A stretch of 64,000 nt of DNA. Origin: Acidobacteriota bacterium (GTDB taxonomy: Bacteria > Acidobacteriota > Blastocatellia > UBA7656). The stretch covers positions 89,341 to 153,340 of the forward strand of contig JBFMDH010000016.1 in the NCBI GenBank assembly GCA_040754075.1, given 5' to 3'. Below are positions 25,951-34,801 of this stretch, piece by piece (position 1 is the stretch's first letter; each line of letters begins with the position of its first letter). The position numbers and the translations under genes were made by a program. Under the pieces are notes generated by a model. The model was given only the letters and a program-made list of their open reading frames with translations, made no database searches and was not told where the DNA came from.

Positions 25951-28296
25951 TTACCCGCTTTGGGGGCGGTTTAGCAACTTCGCCATGATTAAATTTGTGC
26001 CATCATCGGCGCGCTCGAATTTTACTTCGTCCATCAGGGCGCGAATAATTTTTAAACCGCGCCCGCGCGTGCCCACCGTGGCGTCGGATACCATACCGCT
26101 GGTTTCGAGAATTCCGCCAAATGATTTGCCTTTGTTGGCAACTGAAATCATCAAGCGGTCTTCTTCGAGAATAAATCGTAGATAGATTTTCCGGTCGGGG
26201 CTGTTGCTATGTTCTGCGGCATTGATACAGGCTTCAATCAAAGCGGTTTTAATCTGATTGATGGATTCTTTATCAAATTCCGCGCTGCGGGCAATCTGTT
26301 CAACGGTGCGCGCGGCAATCAACTCGGCTTCATCATCAAACGGAATAATCAATTCAACTTCATTAGCGGCGCGGCGCTCTGTAGGTTGGGCTTCGCTTTT
26401 TTGCAGAAATTCATGCAGCGCGTCCAGTTGATTATAGTTTGAATGATAAGCCTGCAAACTTTTTAATAATTCAATGGCTTCTTTGGTGAACCCTTCTTTG
26501 CTGATATACCAGCGGGTCGCGTTGGCGAAATTTCCGAACAACACATTGCGCGAAGCCACTTCAAATTTCAGTTCGGTTTGTTCGATGGTTTTTACATCCA
26601 GCGGCTCTTTTGAATTAAATAGCCCAATCAACCACAGCGCTTCATTGGTTTCGCTATAGATTCCGCCTTCAAAACCGCTGGCAGTAAATAATCGCAGGCT
26701 TAGCGATTCGCCTTCACTCTCTTTTACGTCGTTGACTAAAACGATTTGCGGCAATCGCAGGCGTTCTTTCTCCGCTTCGATTGCCTGACGCGCCTGGGCG
26801 CGGCTCAAGCCGCGATAAAGGTTTTCAAAAAGGTTTTCGTCAAACAGGCTCATGGGGATAGCCTGAAAATCGAAATGCGACAGGGTGTCAACCAGTTGGG
26901 ATTCAATAGAGCGATGATAGCGCGACATCATCAGGCGATAGGAATCTTTGAGTTTTTCGCCCAGCAACGCTTCACCGGCAATCGGGCGGCGTGCTCCTTC
27001 AACTTCAAAACGGTACTTGGCGCGAACATAATCGGCAAGCGTCGCGTCATCTGATGCGGCGACGAATCCATAACTGATATGCAGCAGTTCGCGCTGATGC
27101 ATACGCGCAAGCAGAACTTCCGGCTCATCTGTGAATTTACGCAGGCGTTCGATTACCGAGGTGATGGGAATGGTTTCACCGGCTTCGATGGCAACGGTCA
27201 AACCTTCGATGCAGGCGCGTCTCGCGAGCGAATCCCCGGCAATGTCACGCAAAACCGCATCGAAATAATAGCTGATGCGTCCTTGCAGAATTTCTTCCGT
27301 GTAGATGCGCTCAAATTCCATGAATGATTTCAGGCGTGAGGATTGTGCCGCCGCCGCATCCAGCAAAGCCCGTAGGTAAAACAGGTCGCTCCCGAGTTGT
27401 TGCAACATCAACTCGACCGTTGATTCGCTGATTTCAATCCCCAGTTGTTCGGCGTGCGCGCCAATCATGCGTTCGGCAGGTTCTTCTGCAAGCGGTTCCA
27501 GACGAAGCAGGTGCAGCCGTTCAAAGAAGGCTTCATCGGCAGGGATGATTTCAGTAATCATTCGCTGCAAGCCGCACATTAAATAATTAACTGTGGTTTT
27601 TTTATCAACGCTTGAAAGTTTATATGAAAGGTCATCCTGATTGATGGCACGGAACATTTCGACACGCAGGTTGATGCCATCGCGATTATCCTCAGTGGCT
27701 TTCGCCAGCCAGTGAAAATTGTCGAGCATCACAAAAGGCGAAAGTTGGGTGTGCGCGGCGATAACCATTGGCGCAGCCAGCGCGCAGCGCACAGCGCCAA
27801 GCAGATCACCGGCTTTTTTCGCCTGTAAAAAATGGTCAAGCAGATTCGTCACCCACGGGCGGTCATCAAGTGACGCTTTATCTATGATGTCGGTAAAAGT
27901 TGCCGTCGCCAGTGCTAAAAATTTAGCATCCTGATGGCGGAACGCCAGAAACTGCGCCAGCACCCGTGACAGGTACTCTTTGGCAAACTGTTCGGGTTCG
28001 AGGTGGTACGGGCGAAAAGCAAAATAGACGGGCAATACCTGCCCAGAGGCGAGAAAAAGTCTATCGAAAGTTTTTCTCAACGTTTCGGTTTTACCGATGC
28101 GGGGTGCGCCAAGTAGCAAGGCAATAGCGCCGGTCTCTTTCGCTTGATAAGGAAAAGCTTTTTGTGCTGCCGCGTTTTTAAAAAGCGTCAATTGTCTGGG
28201 TTTGAGGTAGCCGAAAGTGGCAAGCGCGATAAGTTGGGCAATGTCATCTTCGCGGTCGAAAAATTCCAAGTCTGTGAGGCGACTGAGTATCTGCAT
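25951..28296 (-). CDS. AAA/STAND-type ATPase fused to an RsbW-like HATPase (anti-sigma-factor kinase) domain
   Basis: 781 residues. The N-terminal half is a P-loop ATPase: Walker A LLLGAPRIGKTETLRKTF near residue 62 and a Walker B-like PFVMLDNFHWLAKA near 210 with a degenerate acid. A helical middle of about 300 residues follows. The C-terminal ~130 residues form an RsbW-type kinase: IEACINAAEHSNSPDRKIYL (N-box), SVANKGKSFGG (G1) and TRGRGLKIIRALMDEVKF (G2). Such a kinase would phosphorylate the STAS protein encoded next. The fusion suggests that an ATP-driven sensor controls the kinase. The start ATG lies 58 bases after the diguanylate cyclase stop. No membrane span. Confidence 0.85.
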   Translation of the reverse strand: MQILSRLTDLEFFDREDDIAQLIALATFGYLKPRQLTLFKNAAAQKAFPYQAKETGAIALLLGAPRIGKTETLRKTFDRLFLASGQVLPVYFAFRPYHLEPEQFAKEYLSRVLAQFLAFRHQDAKFLALATATFTDIIDKASLDDRPWVTNLLDHFLQAKKAGDLLGAVRCALAAPMVIAAHTQLSPFVMLDNFHWLAKATEDNRDGINLRVEMFRAINQDDLSYKLSSVDKKTTVNYLMCGLQRMITEIIPADEAFFERLHLLRLEPLAEEPAERMIGAHAEQLGIEISESTVELMLQQLGSDLFYLRALLDAAAAQSSRLKSFMEFERIYTEEILQGRISYYFDAVLRDIAGDSLARRACIEGLTVAIEAGETIPITSVIERLRKFTDEPEVLLARMHQRELLHISYGFVAASDDATLADYVRAKYRFEVEGARRPIAGEALLGEKLKDSYRLMMSRYHRSIESQLVDTLSHFDFQAIPMSLFDENLFENLYRGLSRAQARQAIEAEKERLRLPQIVLVNDVKESEGESLSLRLFTASGFEGGIYSETNEALWLIGLFNSKEPLDVKTIEQTELKFEVASRNVLFGNFANATRWYISKEGFTKEAIELLKSLQAYHSNYNQLDALHEFLQKSEAQPTERRAANEVELIIPFDDEAELIAARTVEQIARSAEFDKESINQIKTALIEACINAAEHSNSPDRKIYLRFILEEDRLMISVANKGKSFGGILETSGMVSDATVGTRGRGLKIIRALMDEVKFERADDGTNLIMAKLLNRPQSG

Positions 28297-28353
28297 ATTA
28301 AAAAGGTGTTCCCACGAAAAAAGAAAATGACGAATCCGCGTTTAATCCAAATA

Positions 28354-29991
28354 TTATTCTTCAAAAATCGCCACCTGGTCGCGTCCGCGAGCTTTTGCTT
28401 CGTAAAGCGCCGCGTCCGCCGATTGAATGATGAGATGTGGCGAGTTGATGGATTTACTGAATGACGAAACCCCAATGCTTAGGGTGACGCGGTTCATCTC
28501 ACCACCCTGTTCGGTGGCGAGTTCGATTTGCCGAACCTCTTTGCACAACCGTTCGGCTATACGCGAAGCGGAGGCTAAATCGGTTTCCGGTAAAATAATG
28601 CAAAACTCATCACCGGCAAATCGCGCAGGCATATCGATGGTGCGAATCGAGCGTCGGAAAATATTGGCAACCTGAATCAACATGCGGTCGGCATTGGTGT
28701 GCCCGTAAAGATCGTTGTAGCTTTTAAAATAATCAATGTCGATCAACATGAATGCCAGCGGGGTGTTATGGCGTTTGGAACGCTCGACCTCTTCAAACAG
28801 TCGTTCTTCAAGATAACGACGATTCGGCAATCCCGTCAGTTCATCGGTCAATGACATCTGCTGATACTGTTCAGCCTTTTTATACCACTCAGTTCGATCA
28901 ATGATGAGGGCAATCTGCGGGGCAATCATATCGAGAATCAACAGGTCTTGCTTATCGTAAGCGGTTCCGTCTTTGCGGTCGGTTAAATTCAAGACCCCGA
29001 ATTTGCGACTGCCCAGGGTGATGGGGTAGCTGATAAACGATTTGGTCTTATAATTCGCCGCGCGGCTGCTTCGCACACGTCGGTCTGTATCCACATTGTG
29101 AACCAGCAGCGGCAGACCGCTGTAGAGCACCGCGCCGGAAATCCCTTCGCCGAGTTTGACGCGAATTTTACTTAATGACTCGAAATCGGCTCCCACCGCC
29201 GCTTCCAGAGAAAGTTCAGCAGTTTCCGGGTTATAAAGCATCAGCGAACCGCGCTCGGCTTTCATGATTTCATTGAACTTTTTCAAAATGTCCAGATAAA
29301 CCGATTGCGAATCCAGGGTCGGCGCGACATCACGCAGAAAATCCTGAAATTGCACCAATGCCCGATTTTTATTTTCGAGTTCATCGGAAAGTCGAATGAT
29401 TTCCAGGTGCGCATCCAGAAGATTAGGAGCGTTTTCGAGTTCATTGATTGACGATAAGCTGGAGTGCTCTCGCGCAAAGTGGGCATTTGCGGTTGAGGAA
29501 ACGACCTCTGCAATCTCCGCAAGTTCAAACGGGTCATTGAACTTGATGTTTTGCAAAGCCGCGCCGGTTTCGACAGGTTGATAATCCTGATAACGATTTA
29601 AAAATTTTGAATAATTTGCCGATGAGGTAAAAGTTCTGCCTCCGAGAATAACCAGTGGTTTCGGGTGATTATGCGCCGCAAAGGCAAAACACTTTAGCCC
29701 GACGTGACAGGTATATTCGATTTTTCCGACCGCACGGATTGCCCGCTGGTAAGCTGTCCCACAATCGGCGTCACAACGGTTGGCGTGAACCGGAGATTTC
29801 TGCATCGCCTGACAGATGCTATTTTCGTTCGCGGTTTCTCCAACATAAATATTGCTTTCATCAAGCGTCGTCAGGGCAATATTATTTTTTTCCGCCAGCG
29901 ATTGCTGTATAGGCAACCACGCCGAAAGCGGCGTGTCCGGTGAAGGCGTGTGATTGGATGGTAAAGAATTTTTCACGAGTTCCGGTAGCAA
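28354..29991 (-). CDS. PocR-GAF-GGDEF diguanylate cyclase
   Basis: 545 residues, cytoplasmic. Residues about 15-165 are a PocR-type sensor with Cys/His ligands (NRCDADCGTAYQRAI, EYTCHVGLKCFAFAA). A GAF domain (about 210-365) follows, then a GGDEF domain (about 380-545). The signature is AGDEF (RFAGDEFCIILPE), a variant known in active cyclases, and the inhibitory I-site RTID lies five residues ahead. So it probably makes c-di-GMP with feedback. The start is unclear: the frame opens after a TAA, and TTG (29991) or GTG (29976) are the only early codons. First gene of the cluster. Confidence 0.88.
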   Translation of the reverse strand: MLPELVKNSLPSNHTPSPDTPLSAWLPIQQSLAEKNNIALTTLDESNIYVGETANENSICQAMQKSPVHANRCDADCGTAYQRAIRAVGKIEYTCHVGLKCFAFAAHNHPKPLVILGGRTFTSSANYSKFLNRYQDYQPVETGAALQNIKFNDPFELAEIAEVVSSTANAHFAREHSSLSSINELENAPNLLDAHLEIIRLSDELENKNRALVQFQDFLRDVAPTLDSQSVYLDILKKFNEIMKAERGSLMLYNPETAELSLEAAVGADFESLSKIRVKLGEGISGAVLYSGLPLLVHNVDTDRRVRSSRAANYKTKSFISYPITLGSRKFGVLNLTDRKDGTAYDKQDLLILDMIAPQIALIIDRTEWYKKAEQYQQMSLTDELTGLPNRRYLEERLFEEVERSKRHNTPLAFMLIDIDYFKSYNDLYGHTNADRMLIQVANIFRRSIRTIDMPARFAGDEFCIILPETDLASASRIAERLCKEVRQIELATEQGGEMNRVTLSIGVSSFSKSINSPHLIIQSADAALYEAKARGRDQVAIFEE

Positions 29992-30620
29992 GCTGATTTA
30001 GAAAGCCCTCGAAGAGCTTTTCCCTCCCAAGCCTATTCGCTTTAGATGAAGTTGTTTTGGTTCTTTGGAGACAAACAGGAACCTATGAGCTGTAAAGGTG
30101 TAGTAAATGTCCCCCGCTCTAACCAAGTCGCGTTGATGTAGCGAAGAAATGCTTCCCCGAATCGCATTTCGTGGTGAAACTATCATATGGGTTATCGCTT
30201 TGCAATCACCCAACCGATTACCTGCTCAGGTAATATTAATTTCACTGAATCAAACAAATATCTGCCTGTTGGCTTTAGCATTTTGATGAACCAACTCGGG
30301 AAAAACAGAGGACCGTGAATCGAAATTTTTTCACTCAAAGCTTACTTGAAACCTGCCTAATCCCCGGTTCCCTTGTTCATTCACCATTTTCTCAACCCCG
30401 ATTTTTTCGTTCTACAGGGGCAAGCATTCATCTTTCGATTCTCTCCATCAAAATAGTCAATAGGAAAATTTTTCCAAAAAAAAGGTTTCTATACCCTGTT
30501 AAGGGGAGCGCACAGCGATTTATAAAAAAATTGTTCAAAAGGGAAGAATTGAAAAGGTATTTAAATGGGGCTTGCACAGAAACCCCGGATGCTGATAACC
30601 GGGCAAGGCGGCTTTCGCGA
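29992..30620. other. gene-poor gap of about 630 bases
   Basis: I see no supported gene. Two short frames (29998-30213 minus, 30315-30797 plus, the second running into the dcyD gene) have no RBS and no family look. The region should hold the promoter of the signalling cluster (upstream of 29991). It is A+T-rich with poly-A and poly-T stretches, for example near 30470-30530. Confidence 0.4.
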
Positions 30621-31637
30621 TTAATGCGAATAAAAGAGCGCCAATTGCCCGCCGGTATGCCAGAACAACACGGTATCGTGGCGAGTGAGCCGTCCCTGCT
30701 TTATCCAATCCAACATTCCGGCAAAGGCTTTTGCGGTATAAACCGGGTCGAGGATGATGCCTTCGGTGCGCGCCAGATTTTTCAGTGCTGCCGATGATGC
30801 AGCCGACGCGATGCCATAGCCTTCGCCGATATAGTCATCAAGCACGACGGCTTCCTGATGCAATGATGCCTCGGATATTTCAAGCAGAGCTTTTAATCCG
30901 TTGATGACTTGGGAAACTTCAGCGGCAATCGCTTCACTGGGGTCATCAGGACTGACGCCAATGATTTTTGCTTCACTCAACGGACAAAGCGCCGCCCCAA
31001 CTATTAACCCGGCTTGCGTGCCTCCCGAAGAACTCGAATGAAACATATGGGTCACCCGCACATTCATCGCTTCAAGTTGCGCAGCGGCTTCCTGTGCGGC
31101 TTGAACATAACCGAGCGCGCCCAGCGGCATCGATGCCCCAAGCGGAATTTCTAAAACTCGCTTGCCCGTGCTCCTTAAATCTTCGGCTAACGAGTGCATC
31201 GTGGTTTGACGGGATTCGCGGTTATCGACCAGATGAACCTTAGCGCCAACCAGTTCATCAACAACCAGACTTGCGGGCTTCCACTCATCTGCGGTTTGCG
31301 AACTGCGGTTAAGAATCAGCACACAATCCAAACCCACGCGCGCGCACATGGCTGCGGTCGCCCGGCAATGATTGGATTTTTCTCCGCCGATGGTGAGAAC
31401 CGTATCAACGCCATCACGGATTGCCTGAGCTAAAACATAATCGAGTTTGCGAACTTTATTGCCGCCAAATCCTGCGCCGGTGTAATCATCGCGTTTGATA
31501 AAAATGCGCGGCGCGTTTTCGCCCAGCGTTTGTTGAAATCGCCGGAGTTCTTCAATCGGCGTCGGGTGAACGCCGATGTTCAAACGCGGTGTGTCGGCGA
31601 GTTTGGCAAGAGCTTTTTTCTGCAACGCTTCGTTCAT
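30621..31637 (-). CDS. PLP-dependent D-cysteine desulfhydrase / ACC-deaminase family enzyme
   Basis: 338 residues. Fold-type-II PLP enzyme; family members release sulfide and ammonia from D-cysteine or deaminate aminocyclopropane carboxylate. Signature segments: HPTPIEELRRF, IFIKRDDYTGAGFGGNKVRKLDY with the PLP Lys in GGNKVRK, IGGEKSNHCRATAAMCARVG, and SSSGGTQAGLIVGA (phosphate loop). The EKSNH motif (Ser next to the active site) is typical; D-cysteine versus ACC cannot be told surely, and D-cysteine is more usual in this group. One base separates it from the serine hydrolase stop ahead, so the two are co-transcribed. Confidence 0.85.
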   Translation of the reverse strand: MNEALQKKALAKLADTPRLNIGVHPTPIEELRRFQQTLGENAPRIFIKRDDYTGAGFGGNKVRKLDYVLAQAIRDGVDTVLTIGGEKSNHCRATAAMCARVGLDCVLILNRSSQTADEWKPASLVVDELVGAKVHLVDNRESRQTTMHSLAEDLRSTGKRVLEIPLGASMPLGALGYVQAAQEAAAQLEAMNVRVTHMFHSSSSGGTQAGLIVGAALCPLSEAKIIGVSPDDPSEAIAAEVSQVINGLKALLEISEASLHQEAVVLDDYIGEGYGIASAASSAALKNLARTEGIILDPVYTAKAFAGMLDWIKQGRLTRHDTVLFWHTGGQLALFYSH

Positions 31638-31638
31638 C

Positions 31639-32877
31639 TTATTCCGGTTTCTGATTGCTGGTTTCCGATTTTTTAAACAACGGAAAGATATTCTTAAACA
31701 AATATTCTTTAATCACCCGGTCGGCTTCGCGGGTATTTTTACTGGCATCTTTTTCGGTTGGTATGGCGTGGGTATTGAATGCCACGATGTAAGCCGCGCG
31801 ATTATCCGGGCGCACATAAAAGTGCAGGATGAAGCCGTTCTGGCTGCCGCTATGCCCGATGAAATGCTGCCCGAAATTGTCTTCAATAAAATAGGTCAGC
31901 CCCATCGCATCTTTACGGTTTTCACCGTCTGCAACCTGCGGCTCGATGTTGATTTGCGCTTGCCACATCGCTTCAAGCGATGCGCGCTTTAAAACGCCAT
32001 CATAGATTGCCTGTTTTTTCGCGTCGCCCATCAGGAAATTAATATATTTCGCCATATCGGTGAGCGGCGCATTGAGTCCGCCGTTTGACACTGTGATGCC
32101 GGTATCGACATCAAACCGCGCCGGCGTGAGTTTTCCATCTTGCAGGTAATAACTGTGCGAGCGATAGTTGAGTAAATGATAAGGGGTGGCGTCGAAATAG
32201 CTGCGATACATCTCCAAAGGCTTGAAAATATTTTTATCGACATAAACTTCAAAATCGTCATGGGTGATGATTTCAATAACCCGACCTAAAAAAATAATCG
32301 CCGGATTGGAATAACTCCACTTGGAGCCGGGTTTAAATTGAATCTCTGTGTAAGGCAGCATGGCGACAATTTGCGACCAGTGTTGCGGTTCGTGCGGATG
32401 CCAATCTTTGTCGCCGCCCCAGGGCCAGGTCGCATCACGAAACCCGGCGCTATGCGACATCAACTGACGCAAGGTGATTTCACTCATATCGCCGAACGGA
32501 TTATGCACAGCGCGCAGTTCGGGCAGGTATTTGATAATCGGGTCGTCGAGTTTCAGCAAACCTCTGTCGCGAAGTTGCATGATGGCAATGCCCGTGAAGG
32601 TTTTGGTAATCGATGCCCAATGATAAATCGTGTCTTCATCGACGACTTGATTCTTTTCAAGATTGGCCTTGCCATAAAACTCTCTGGCGATGATTTGATT
32701 ATCGTGAATCAGAAAAAAACTGCTGCCGATGATGCCATGTTTTTTGAGCTGTTGTTCGTAAACCGTTTTGAAACCTTGATAGGCTTGATTGAAATTCTGG
32801 GAAGTTTGAGCGTTTACGGTTGTCATAAGCCATGCAAGAGCGCACATCACCGAACAAAGTCGCGTTACTTGATTCAT
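31639..32877 (-). CDS. secreted serine hydrolase of the beta-lactamase class C / penicillin-binding family
   Basis: About 412 residues from the ATG at 32877 with AGGAG ahead; a signal peptide runs to about VNAQ. The catalytic SxxK is in IYHWASITKTFTGIAI, and a YxN (YSNPAIIFLG) is present. The third motif HSGS (FIGHSGSQNGF) fits HxG in family S12. Such enzymes hydrolyse peptides, esters or beta-lactams in the periplasm; the substrate is unknown. The downstream PLP enzyme starts one base after its stop, which hints that D-amino-acid peptides might be the theme. The frame to 32904 lacks a better RBS. Confidence 0.88.
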   Translation of the reverse strand: MNQVTRLCSVMCALAWLMTTVNAQTSQNFNQAYQGFKTVYEQQLKKHGIIGSSFFLIHDNQIIAREFYGKANLEKNQVVDEDTIYHWASITKTFTGIAIMQLRDRGLLKLDDPIIKYLPELRAVHNPFGDMSEITLRQLMSHSAGFRDATWPWGGDKDWHPHEPQHWSQIVAMLPYTEIQFKPGSKWSYSNPAIIFLGRVIEIITHDDFEVYVDKNIFKPLEMYRSYFDATPYHLLNYRSHSYYLQDGKLTPARFDVDTGITVSNGGLNAPLTDMAKYINFLMGDAKKQAIYDGVLKRASLEAMWQAQINIEPQVADGENRKDAMGLTYFIEDNFGQHFIGHSGSQNGFILHFYVRPDNRAAYIVAFNTHAIPTEKDASKNTREADRVIKEYLFKNIFPLFKKSETSNQKPE

Positions 32878-33086
32878 CGTTATCTTGCTCCTATTTTCAA
32901 GCAACCGGAGTTTGCCTGAACCTTGCTTTCTTATTCAAGACGAAATCAACCAGGCTATGGCTTCGCCGGTCAGGCAACAGATTTGATAGATTTATCAATG
33001 TAAAAGAGCCGACCGGTCAAACCGATTCAAACAACGTGTATAAAAATAGAGGGAATAATTAACGGTTGATTGATTGCCACTCGAAA

Positions 33087-33422
33087 TCAACTGAAAAGCC
33101 AGATATTCGCTACTTCTTGAGTCGCAACCACGCGAATCATCGGGTGCGATGCATGCTCATAAGCCAACTCGCTGAATCGTTCGCCGAAGCGTTCCGGGTT
33201 TGGCAGCACAATCGCTGCGCGAATGCGATAGTTCACTAACTTTTGAAAAAATTCTCCGGCGATGCCGCTACGCAGGTCGAAAAACTCTTGCCCCAATTCG
33301 TTTTCGGTGAGCATCAGCCCTTCAGCGCCAAGCGCCGCAGCAATCGCATCCGAAATATCGCCAACCGTCCGTATGAAAATGCCAACGTCCGAAGCCTTGA
33401 TGATTTTAGGTTCCTCACTCAT
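33087..33422 (-). CDS. DUF4180 family protein
   Basis: About 111 residues from the ATG at 33422 (MSEEPKIIKASDVGIFI). That ATG overlaps the TGA of the L,D-transpeptidase gene (ATGA), so translation is probably coupled. The block EFFDLRSGIAGEFFQKLVNY matches my memory of DUF4180, a small cytoplasmic domain of unknown function. No catalytic residues can be named. Overlap suggests a shared transcript but not necessarily a shared function. Confidence 0.75.
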   Translation of the reverse strand: MSEEPKIIKASDVGIFIRTVGDISDAIAAALGAEGLMLTENELGQEFFDLRSGIAGEFFQKLVNYRIRAAIVLPNPERFGERFSELAYEHASHPMIRVVATQEVANIWLFS

Positions 33423-34120
33423 TGCTGCTTTGCCTGATTGAGAAATTTGGAAGTGGAAAGCCAATGTTTGTCCGGGTAATAAGCAAAGATCAAATTGCCG
33501 TCTTTGAGGGTGTCAATCAACGGTTTGACAACCGAATTTTCCACCGCCGGACAGCCAAGGCTGCGCCCCAACCGTTGATATTGGGCAATCATATTTTTGC
33601 TGACGTACCACGCGCCGTGCAAAACGATGGCGCGCGGTTTGGCTTGATCGTTGATTCCCGGTTCCAGCCCCGCAAGCCTTAAAGAATAGCCATGTTCGCC
33701 TTCATAGGTTGACTGTGTAACATAGAGACCGAGACTTGATTGCGAACTTCCCGGTCGATTGGAAAATGAGGTGGCAAAGTTTTCGCCGCTGCCTTTGCCA
33801 TGTGCGACCAACTCATAAAAAAGCACCCGCTTTGCCTGCGTATCCAGTACCCAGAATCGTCGTTTGGTGCTTGGCAAAGAAAAATCGATAATTCCCAGAA
33901 TTCTGCCGTTGGCGATGCCTTGTTTGGTTGCCGTTTGCGCGGCTTCTAAAGCCAACCGCAACACATTGGGCGACAACGCTTCGACCTCCCAGGGCGTTGC
34001 GGCTTTGGTCGATGGGTTGGCGACAGACCCGGTAGCCGAGACACTGAGGAGTAAAAACAAAACCGTCAGCAGGGATTTGAGATAAGGTGAAAACGAAGAA
34101 CGACTGCTAATAAACTTCAT
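33419..34120 (-). CDS. murein L,D-transpeptidase catalytic-domain protein (YkuD_2 type)
   Basis: 233 residues, exported (signal peptide SLLTVLFLLLSVSATGSVA, residues about 16-34). The fold is that of the L,D-transpeptidase family that handles peptidoglycan cross-links. The active site is visible: AIVLHGAWYVS (His) and LGRSLGCPAVENSVVKPL (Cys in the SxGCPA motif). LLKxKGSG-like AHGKGSGENFATSF is also typical. Cys-His both present, so it should be active in the periplasm. The DUF4180 gene overlaps its stop. Confidence 0.88.
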   Translation of the reverse strand: MKFISSRSSFSPYLKSLLTVLFLLLSVSATGSVANPSTKAATPWEVEALSPNVLRLALEAAQTATKQGIANGRILGIIDFSLPSTKRRFWVLDTQAKRVLFYELVAHGKGSGENFATSFSNRPGSSQSSLGLYVTQSTYEGEHGYSLRLAGLEPGINDQAKPRAIVLHGAWYVSKNMIAQYQRLGRSLGCPAVENSVVKPLIDTLKDGNLIFAYYPDKHWLSTSKFLNQAKQQ

Positions 34121-34413
34121 AAAATTCTTTATTGTTGATTCTTAATGCGTGCGTTGACACGAGAATATAAATTAAACCTGCAAATTTGCATACATTCAAG
34201 CAATGAATGCAAAACTCGGCATGATTTATAACCGAAGTGTTGGTCAAAGCGAGTGAAGACTGTATTGCAAGTTTGCTGAGACGCGACTATGCCATAAGTC
34301 GTGGCAAATCACATACGAATATCACCAAAGCCCGAATAAACCTCACTGCCGCTGTTGCTCGTTTGAGCTTGGCGCATTAGGTTGATTCATTTTGACGTTT
34401 TTCGGATTTTACT

Positions 34414-34610
34414 TTAAAAACGAAATCCTACGCTGACGCTATATTGAGCGTTATGGCTTGTGCCGCCTCCGAACTGCGAAGGGATAAACCCCGGCAAGCT
34501 GTAAAAACCAAACTCACATCAACTTTGGATTGAGCAGTCTGCGCCTGTGCCGTTAGAGAATAGCCAATCAATAAAAGTGCTGAAAACAACATCAACTTTT
34601 TTAGCGACAT
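34414..34610 (-). pseudogene. remnant of an outer-membrane beta-barrel protein gene
   Basis: The N-terminus MSLKKLMLFSALLLIGYSLT then AQAQ is a signal peptide. A 60-codon frame runs to TAG at 34428. In the next frame the same DNA ends YSVSVGFRF and TAA at 34414, a terminal Phe as expected of a beta-barrel, preceded by FYSLPGFIPSQFGGGTSHNA. So a signal peptide and the last strand are joined with the middle lost and the frame shifted. This looks like an internal deletion. Confidence 0.6.
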
Positions 34611-34801
34611 AAGGTACTCCTGTCTGAAAAGTTTGCTGGTGAGAGAACTCAGCGGTGAGCCATTTTTGCACCTTGATTGATTAACCCATCAGATCAAAGA
34701 AAAGCGCCAACGATGGTTAAAAAGCGCCAGAATTTTTCGGGCTTTAAGGCTTTGTGGCACTTGAAAGGAAATCGTTTTTTGAAGTTTGCCAAATTAAATT
34801 T

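Noticed and set aside
30315..30797. 160-codon plus-strand frame
   Set aside because: Overlaps the D-cysteine desulfhydrase gene by nearly 180 bases in antisense and has no RBS.
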